A stretch of DNA of 64,000 nt from Amycolatopsis sacchari. GTDB taxonomy: Bacteria; Actinomycetota; Actinomycetes; Mycobacteriales; Pseudonocardiaceae. The notes beneath the pieces were generated by a model that was not told the origin of the DNA, searched no databases, and saw only the letters and a program-made list of their open reading frames with translations. Made by a program: the position numbers and the translations under genes. The stretch is taken from NCBI RefSeq assembly GCF_900114035.1, contig NZ_FORP01000002.1:310001-374000 (forward strand), given 5' to 3'. This document shows positions 59,257-64,000 of the stretch, piece by piece; the first letter of the stretch is position 1; every line of letters starts with the position of its first letter.

Positions 59257-60159
59257 TCACCCCAGGCGGACCTCCCGGTGTACGCGCAGCAGCAACCCCA
59301 CCCAGCTCCGGTACGGGCGCCAGCGTTCGGAGAGCGTCTCGAGTTCCGCGACGTCCGCATCCGGCAGGCCGTACAGCTCGCGCATCTCGTCGTGCAGACG
59401 GGGTTCATTGGCCGGGAACAGGTCCGGATGACCGGCCCCGCGGATGAGGATCAGCTCGGCCGAGAACGGGCCGATACCCGGTAGCCGCCGCAACTGCCGC
59501 AGCGCTTCCTCGGGTTCGAGGGCCCGGAGCGCTTCGGCGTCGAGCAAGCCCTCCTCCGCCGCTCGGGCCATCGCGCGGAGCCGGTGCACCTTCGTCGCCG
59601 AGAGACCCAGTGGTTGGTCTAGCGTGCGCAGGACCGAGGGCGCGGGGAACGACGCGAGCCGCTTGCCCTCGACGTCGACCAGCTCGCCGTACCGCTCCGC
59701 GATGCGCTGCTTGATGGCGGCGGCCTGCGTCATCCGGATGCGTGACGCGATGATCGCCCAGCACGCCGCCTCGTACGGCGAGTGGAACAGCACGGGCCGC
59801 AACCCCGGAAAACGCTCCTGCAGCGCACCCACCACGGGATCGGCCCTGCCCAGCTCCGCGAACCTGCCGCCGTCGACGTCCAGCGACAGTATTCGGCCCA
59901 CCTGCCGCACCGCCGCGCCGACCACTTCCCCTTCCGCGGCAACGGAAACCTCGACCGAACCCGGTGCTCTCCGCCGGATCAGGACACCGGCGTGCTGCCA
60001 GCTCCCCTCGACCGGGAACGCCATGCGCAGCGTGCCCGGCTCCTCCGCGGCGTCGGCGCGCGCCGCCGGCGTGAACCCTTCGAGGAACCGCGCGGATGCG
60101 GCGAGGTCGAACGGGCCCTCCGCACGCAGTTCGGCGGGGCGCTGCAAGGTGCTGGTCAT
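59257..60159 (-). CDS. DNA-3-methyladenine glycosylase (AlkA-like, HhH-GPD)
   Basis: This is a 300-residue base-excision repair glycosylase. The HhH-GPD core includes the helix-hairpin-helix LRRLPGIGPFSAELILIRGAG followed by HPDLFP, with the catalytic Asp, and the helix SPYEAACWAIIASRIRMTQA. The N-terminal ~110 residues form the AlkA-type beta domain. The ATG at 60159 is preceded by GGAGGT; extra upstream residues are rejected. It is divergent from the erm-type gene with a conspicuous palindrome between. It removes alkylated purines from DNA. Confidence 0.88.
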   Translation of the reverse strand: MTSTLQRPAELRAEGPFDLAASARFLEGFTPAARADAAEEPGTLRMAFPVEGSWQHAGVLIRRRAPGSVEVSVAAEGEVVGAAVRQVGRILSLDVDGGRFAELGRADPVVGALQERFPGLRPVLFHSPYEAACWAIIASRIRMTQAAAIKQRIAERYGELVDVEGKRLASFPAPSVLRTLDQPLGLSATKVHRLRAMARAAEEGLLDAEALRALEPEEALRQLRRLPGIGPFSAELILIRGAGHPDLFPANEPRLHDEMRELYGLPDADVAELETLSERWRPYRSWVGLLLRVHREVRLG

Positions 60160-60215
60160 CGGTACCTCCAGTGGTCGGATCTTCGTTGCGCCGACCATAG
60201 CGCCGACCACCGACA

Positions 60216-60236
60216 GTTTTCGGCGCCGCCGAAAAC
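60216..60236. promoter_or_regulatory. Perfect palindrome between alkA-like and erm-type genes
   Basis: GTTTTCGGC (60216-60224) is exactly inverted at 60228-60236 with GCC between. It lies 57 bp from the AlkA-like start and overlaps the expected -35 region of a promoter whose -10 may be TACCTT (60253-60258). It is a candidate operator for one or both genes. Confidence 0.55.
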
Positions 60237-60264
60237 CCGTTGCCCACCTTGCTACCTTCGTCGC

Positions 60265-60318
60265 ATGGGAACTTTGTGGCAGTCCAGCGTCGCGACCGCT
60301 CGTCCGCGGTCCGCCTGA
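60265..60318 (+). CDS. Putative 17-aa leader peptide upstream of erm
   Basis: A short ORF, MGTLWQSSVATARPRSA, has an ATG at 60265 and stop TGA at 60316-60318, 109 bp before the erm start. The -10-like TACCTT 7 nt upstream would make the mRNA nearly leaderless. Macrolide-inducible erm genes are commonly governed by short leader peptides that stall ribosomes. Here the coding status is inferred from position and size alone. Confidence 0.4.
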   Translation: MGTLWQSSVATARPRSA

Positions 60319-60427
60319 ACGCAGCGGCTGCTCACACCCCCGCGCCGACGATCCGTCCGCGCCCCTTCCCCACGCACACCAGTCGCTGCGTCATGAGCCC
60401 TGTCCTTCCTCATGACGTGGAGTCCCC

Positions 60428-61204
60428 ATGCCCCCGGCACCCCGTGCCGAGCGCTCCGGTGGCGTGCACTTCCTTGCCGCACCCCGGATCGCCGCCCGGC
60501 TCGTTCGCTCCTGCCCGCTGCACCCCGGCGACCTCGTCGTCGAGTTCGGTGCCGGGCAGGGCGCGATCACCACCCATCTGGCTGAAACGAACGCTCAGGT
60601 GCTCGCCGTCGAACGAGACCCCGAGTTCGTCCGCAAGCTCCGGAGCCGTCTGGCCGATCGCGGGAACGTCCGCGTGATCCAGGCGGACATCATGAGCTTT
60701 CCCTTGCCGCGCAAGCACTTCTCAGTGGTGGCCAGTATCCCCTACGCGCTGTCGACCGCTCTTCTCCGCCGCCTCCTCAGCCCCCAGCGCACCCGGTTGC
60801 GGCAGGCCGCGCTCATCGTGGAGTGGGGTTTCGCGAAACGCGTCATCGCGCCCCGGGACCTCGAACAGGCCTGGTGGGCAGCGCGATTCGAACTGGAACT
60901 CGTCTCGCGGATATCCGCGAACTGCTTTTCCCCTCCCCCGCGAGTCGATTCGGCCCACCTCGTCATCCGCAGGCGACAGGCGGTTCCCGACCGGGCATTG
61001 TGGACGCTCCTGTCGACGGCGTACCGCACCCCGAGCCAGCCCGCGAGAAAGGTCCTCGGACACCCGAAACTCCTGCACAGCACCGGGATCGACCCGGCAG
61101 CACCGGTCGCGAAGATCCGGCCCGCGGCCTGGGCCGAGCTGGCGCGCCACCTCGCACGCGACCGCAGCCGGTACTGGCCCCCGCTCCCGCCAAGATTCCG
61201 CTGA
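60428..61204 (+). CDS. erm: Erm-type 23S rRNA adenine-N6-methyltransferase
   Basis: This is a 258-residue member of the KsgA/Erm family that dimethylates or methylates an adenine in 23S rRNA (A2058 in Erm), giving macrolide-lincosamide-streptogramin resistance. It has GGVHFLAAPRIAARLV at the N-terminus, SAM motif VVEFGAGQGAITTHLA (about 37-52), acidic VERDPEFV and QADIMSFPLP. The catalytic N-I/L-P-Y motif reads Ser103-Ile-Pro-Tyr106, with the first Asn replaced. The basic C-terminus (RDRSRYWPPLPPRFR) fits Erm rather than KsgA. A leader ORF and a 109-bp spacer precede it. Its stop lies in a perfect palindrome. Confidence 0.87.
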   Translation: MPPAPRAERSGGVHFLAAPRIAARLVRSCPLHPGDLVVEFGAGQGAITTHLAETNAQVLAVERDPEFVRKLRSRLADRGNVRVIQADIMSFPLPRKHFSVVASIPYALSTALLRRLLSPQRTRLRQAALIVEWGFAKRVIAPRDLEQAWWAARFELELVSRISANCFSPPPRVDSAHLVIRRRQAVPDRALWTLLSTAYRTPSQPARKVLGHPKLLHSTGIDPAAPVAKIRPAAWAELARHLARDRSRYWPPLPPRFR

Positions 61205-61228
61205 GAATTCTCAGGAAATTCTTCTCAG
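61201..61228. promoter_or_regulatory. Palindrome and TTCTCAG direct repeat before the serine protease
   Basis: CTGAGAATTCTCAG (61201-61214) is a perfect 14-bp palindrome containing the erm stop. TTCTCAG recurs at 61208-61214 and 61222-61228, 14 bp apart. Its position 57-84 bp before an HtrA-like gene suggests a response-regulator site for envelope stress, though no regulator is encoded here. Confidence 0.45.
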
Positions 61229-61284
61229 CTGATTTCGAAGCTGTTCCACAGGTTCCTCACACCATCGCGACCGAAGCTGGGCAC

Positions 61285-62220
61285 ATGAGCGAGAACGACT
61301 TCCGGCAGGGCCACCTGGGTGGCTACCAGCCGCAGCAGAGCTACCCGTACTACACGCAGCCTGCTCCCGCCGGGCAGGTCCCCACCCCGCCACCGCCGCG
61401 CCGCAAGGGCAAGCGGGTGGCGGCGCTGGTCAGCGCGACGGCCGTGGCGGCCGCACTGGTCGGCGGCGCGAGCGGCGCGGCGATCGTGGGCCTCGAAGGT
61501 GGCTCCTCGGCGACCGCTTCCGGGACCACGGCGAGTGCGCAGACGGTCTCCGGCACGACCAACACCGACGTCAGCGCGGTCGCCGCGAAGGTACTGCCCA
61601 GCGTCGTCCAGGTGAACGTGACCACCAGACAGGGTGAGGCGATCGGTTCCGGGGTGATCCTCAGTTCCGACGGCAAGATCCTCACCAACGCGCACGTGGT
61701 GTCCGGGGCGGTCGGAGACGTCACGATCACCCTGTCGGATGGCAAGCAGTACCAGGCGAGCGTGCTCGGCGCGGACACGAAGGCCGACATCGCCGTGCTG
61801 CAGGCGAAGGGCGCCAGCGGTCTCACCGCCGCCACGCTCGGCGACTCCAGCAAACTGGCCGTGGGGCAGGAGGTCGTCGCCATCGGTTCACCGGCCGGGC
61901 TGCAGAACACGGTGACCTCGGGCATCATCAGCGCGCTCAACCGGCAGCTGTCCGACATCGGCACCGGTGAGCAGCAGTCCTCGCCGTTCGACCAGACGGC
62001 CAACCGGACGAGTGACTCGCCCAGCTACACCGCCATCCAGACGGACGCCGCCATCAACCAGGGCAATTCGGGCGGCGCGCTGGTGAACATGGCGGGCCAG
62101 GTGATCGGGATCAACTCCGCGCTCTACAGCCCGTCGTCGTCGGCGGGGTCGGTGGGGATCGGCTTCGCCATCCCGATCAACGACGCGAAGACCATCGTCA
62201 GCCAGCTCGAAAACCAGTGA
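61285..62220 (+). CDS. Trypsin-like (HtrA/S1C) serine protease, no PDZ domain
   Basis: This is a 311-residue membrane-anchored protease. A cytoplasmic Gln/Pro/Tyr-rich N-terminus (QQSYPYYTQPAP, TPPPPRRKGKR) precedes one transmembrane segment (VAALVSATAVAAALVGGASG, about 45-64). The extracellular protease has the His in LTNAHVV, the Asp in ADIAVLQ and the Ser in INQGNSGGAL. It ends directly after the protease domain (INDAKTIVSQLENQ), so the PDZ domain usual in HtrA/PepD is absent. This points to constitutive or differently gated activity in envelope quality control. Confidence 0.9.
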   Translation: MSENDFRQGHLGGYQPQQSYPYYTQPAPAGQVPTPPPPRRKGKRVAALVSATAVAAALVGGASGAAIVGLEGGSSATASGTTASAQTVSGTTNTDVSAVAAKVLPSVVQVNVTTRQGEAIGSGVILSSDGKILTNAHVVSGAVGDVTITLSDGKQYQASVLGADTKADIAVLQAKGASGLTAATLGDSSKLAVGQEVVAIGSPAGLQNTVTSGIISALNRQLSDIGTGEQQSSPFDQTANRTSDSPSYTAIQTDAAINQGNSGGALVNMAGQVIGINSALYSPSSSAGSVGIGFAIPINDAKTIVSQLENQ

Positions 62221-62315
62221 CGAGCGGGCGTGCGCGGCGGAACGGGCCGAGGTCGGGGCGGCCCGTTCCGCTGTGTCGGTCGTGGCCGCCGGACACGGCG
62301 CGTTAAAGTCGTTCG

Positions 62316-62924
62316 GTGACCGACCGTCTTGTCTGGATCGACTGCGAGATGACGGGGCTCGACCTCGCCAAAGACGCACTCATCGAAATCGCCGTCCTGG
62401 TGACCGACGCCGAGCTCAACATCCTCGGCGAGGGCCTCGACCTCGTCATCCACACCGACGACGAGACGCTGGCGGGCATGCCGGACGTGGTGCGGGACAT
62501 GCACGCGCGGTCCGGCCTGACCGAGGAGGTCCGCCGCTCCACGACCACGCTCGGCGAGGCCGAGCGGCAGGTGCTGGCTTATGTGCGCCGCTTCGTGCCG
62601 GACGCCAGGACCGCCCCGCTCGCCGGGAACTCCATCGCCACGGACCGGGGTTTCATCGCCAGGGACATGCCCGAGCTGGACGCGCACCTGCACTACCGGA
62701 TGGTCGACGTCTCGTCGGTCAAGGAGCTGGTCCGCCGCTGGTACCCGCGGGTCTACTACGCCAAGCCGGAGAAGGGCCTCGCGCACCGGGCGCTCGCGGA
62801 CATCAAGGAGTCCATCGGCGAGCTCGACTACTACCGCCGCACGGCGTTCGTCCCCCAGCCCGGACCCAGCACCGAGGAGGCCCGCGCCGCGGCCGCTGAC
62901 GTGCGGGAACAGCACAGCGGGTAA
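62316..62924 (+). CDS. orn: Oligoribonuclease
   Basis: Orn is a DEDDh 3'-5' exoribonuclease that degrades dinucleotides and short oligonucleotides. The 202 residues hold [20 protein letters not shown] (first Asp/Glu pair), [19 protein letters not shown] (second Asp), and [18 protein letters not shown] (final His/Asp). The length is slightly above the usual ~180-200 owing to a short acidic tail. The GTG start at 62316 follows AAAGTCGTTCG without a strong ribosome-binding site. It is followed by tRNA-His, as in many actinomycetes. Confidence 0.96.
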   Translation: MTDRLVWIDCEMTGLDLAKDALIEIAVLVTDAELNILGEGLDLVIHTDDETLAGMPDVVRDMHARSGLTEEVRRSTTTLGEAERQVLAYVRRFVPDARTAPLAGNSIATDRGFIARDMPELDAHLHYRMVDVSSVKELVRRWYPRVYYAKPEKGLAHRALADIKESIGELDYYRRTAFVPQPGPSTEEARAAAADVREQHSG

Positions 62925-62998
62925 CCCCCTGCGCGGCGGCGGGGACGGCACGCTACGATATCCCGGCTGAGGTTGGCGGGCTGCCGGCTCCTCGCGTG

Positions 62999-63074
62999 GT
63001 GGGTGTAGCTCAGATGGTAGAGCACCTGGTTGTGGTCCAGGATGTCGCGGGTTCGAGTCCCGTCACTCACCCCA
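62999..63074 (+). tRNA. tRNA-His (GTG anticodon)
   Basis: The cloverleaf is complete. The 7-bp acceptor stem GTGGGTG (62999-63005) pairs with CACTCAC (63064-63070), discriminator C is at 63071 and CCA is encoded at 63072-63074. The anticodon arm CCTGG-TTGTGGT-CCAGG gives GTG, and the T-arm contains GGTTCGAGTCC. The extra G at 62998 fits the G-1 that identifies tRNA-His. Confidence 0.97.
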
Positions 63075-63076
63075 AC

Positions 63077-63111
63077 CGCCCCATCGCGGATTTCCGTGGT
63101 GGGGCGTTTTT
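63077..63111 (+). terminator. Intrinsic terminator after tRNA-His
   Basis: CGCCCCA (63077-63083) pairs with TGGGGCG (63100-63106) and is followed by TTTTT (63107-63111). It is a classical terminator 3 bp after the tRNA. The downstream TTG start of the next gene lies only 2 nt beyond the T-run. Confidence 0.9.
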
Positions 63112-63112
63112 C

Positions 63113-64000
63113 TTGTCCCGCCTGCGGCGACTCGCCGTTGGCCTGCTGGGGATCCTGTTGCTCAGCGCGTGCGTGTCACCGCCGCCTCCCGCCGGACCTC
63201 CACCCGCCTTCCGCTTGCTCGCCGGGCGTTATCAGCTGGCGCGGGATCCGGACAATCCGGCGCTGACTTGGGTCCGCACCCATCTTGGCGGCGAGTCGTC
63301 GGCGGCCGAGCCGATCGAACAGCGAATCGCCTACACGCCCGTCGCACGCAGTTTTACGGCCCAGGACACGGATCTCGCCGGTCACGTGCACGACTACGTG
63401 GCGCAGGCGGCGCGACAACGCTGGCAGCCGATGCTCGTCGGCGCGTTCACCGAACCGGGGCGCTGCCCAGAGGCGGGCTCGCCCGCCGTCGCCGATTTCG
63501 CGCGTGGGCTCGGCCAGGAGAGGGCCATCGTCGTCCTCGAACCGGGGTTGCTGCTGGGTGATTGCCCTGGTGCAGCGGCCTACCTCGCTGCCGTGGTCCA
63601 CACCATCCGCACTGCCGCGCCGAACGTGTTCGTGTTCCTCGACGTGTCCGGAAACGACGATCCCAGTCAGTACGCCGGAAGACTTCTCGCCGCGGGAGTC
63701 CGTGAGGCTTCGGGGATCACTGTCAACGTCGGCCGATATGCCTCCATGGAGAAGCTCGCCGGGCCGACTCGACGGCTGTTCGACGCCTTGGCGGCGAGCA
63801 CGGGGCGCCGCGACTACTTCCTGCTCGCCGACAGCGCCCGCAACGGTGCCACGGTCACGGACGACTGCAATCCCGCGGGGGCGAAACCGGGTTCGCCCGG
63901 GGCGTTTTCGGATGAACCTGGCGCGCTGCAACAGGCCTGGCTGACGGTTCCGGGTGTTTCCGACGGACCCTGTGGCACCGCTCCCGGTTCTCGTCGCGGG
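63113..64000 (+). CDS. GH6-like secreted lipoprotein (5' part, cut by window edge)
   Basis: This 296-codon open frame continues past the window. A lipoprotein signal (SRLRRLAVGLLGILLLSAC, Cys20) precedes a domain resembling glycoside hydrolase family 6 cellulases: VFVFLDVSGNDD, GVREASGITVNVGRY and YFLLADSARNG followed by DDCNPAGAKPG. The catalytic acid motif, normally L/V-E-P-D, reads LEPGLL with Gly145, and the upstream R-D-C site reads PGRC (117-118), so both usual acidic residues are missing. It may bind rather than cleave beta-glucan. The TTG start sits right after the tRNA terminator. Confidence 0.65.
   Translation, partial: MSRLRRLAVGLLGILLLSACVSPPPPAGPPPAFRLLAGRYQLARDPDNPALTWVRTHLGGESSAAEPIEQRIAYTPVARSFTAQDTDLAGHVHDYVAQAARQRWQPMLVGAFTEPGRCPEAGSPAVADFARGLGQERAIVVLEPGLLLGDCPGAAAYLAAVVHTIRTAAPNVFVFLDVSGNDDPSQYAGRLLAAGVREASGITVNVGRYASMEKLAGPTRRLFDALAASTGRRDYFLLADSARNGATVTDDCNPAGAKPGSPGAFSDEPGALQQAWLTVPGVSDGPCGTAPGSRRG

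Noticed and set aside
1-64000. CRISPR arrays, prophage or integrated plasmid
   Set aside because: No regularly spaced identical repeats with unique spacers, and no integrase, capsid, replication or Cas genes were found.

Overview
The window is high-GC, densely coded actinomycete DNA. It has many GTG/TTG starts, ATGA/GTGA-type overlaps, a SARP regulator, type VII secretion-type (EspC/DUF1023) proteins, DivIVA-like coiled coils, a PASTA-less Ser/Thr kinase and GH92/GH6 secreted glycosidases. Together these suggest a soil Pseudonocardiaceae member (Amycolatopsis-like). That placement is inferred from gene content and style, since no rRNA or marker tree is available here. No prophage, CRISPR array, intact transposase or complete biosynthetic cluster is visible.

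Layout. 0-6.4 kb: tex, two small unknown genes and a large SARP/AfsR-type regulator. 6.5-9.8 kb: an NAD(P)-binding reductase-like protein, then a leftward three-gene cassette (EspC-like substrate, DUF1023 alpha/beta hydrolase, lipoprotein). 9.9-12.8 kb: an Lrp regulator divergent from a Glu/Leu/Phe/Val dehydrogenase, then a minimal NfeD-flotillin pair. 12.9-17.4 kb: a MarR/FAD-oxidase/aminotransferase operon divergent from a TetR/VC0807 pair. 17.8-25 kb: DivIVA-like protein, kinase, acid phosphatase and a leftward operon (ABC ATPase, enoyl-CoA hydratase, two methyltransferases). 25-26.1 kb: cysteine dioxygenase and rhodanese behind a possible Cys leader ORF. 26.1-31.1 kb: glgP and a zinc metallopeptidase, bracketed by inverted copies of a composite repeat. 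31-33.4 kb: thioredoxin-TPR protein, thiamine-binding protein, MarR and DUF3817.

33.7-44.4 kb is the clearest functional unit, a mannoside-utilisation locus. Two secreted GH92 alpha-mannosidases diverge from lacI-manA-ABC transporter (ATPase, permease, lipoprotein). Near-identical 12-bp LacI-type palindromes sit just downstream of both predicted promoters. The logic would be extracellular mannose release, import by a CUT2/Frc-like transporter, then isomerisation after phosphorylation by a kinase encoded elsewhere.

44.4-53.3 kb: an XRE/MmyB regulator divergent from an FMN reductase, YihY, a MocR regulator divergent from an AhpD-like/PEP-mutase-like pair, a NAD kinase-like protein, thiolase, methylmalonyl-CoA epimerase, and an SPW/TetR pair. 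53.5-56 kb: a second DivIVA-like paralogue, a universal stress protein and an Rv1264-type class III cyclase. 56.5-64 kb: proA, an M50 peptidase, an AlkA-like glycosylase divergent from an erm-type rRNA methylase with a short leader ORF, an HtrA-like protease, orn, tRNA-His and the start of a GH6-like lipoprotein cut by the window edge.

Gene-poor stretches: 17361-17792, 26108-26903, 33415-33742, 56042-56530 and 58552-59256 hold degenerate GC-rich repeats, palindromes or hairpins and no convincing gene. Three of them lie between the 3' ends of convergent genes.
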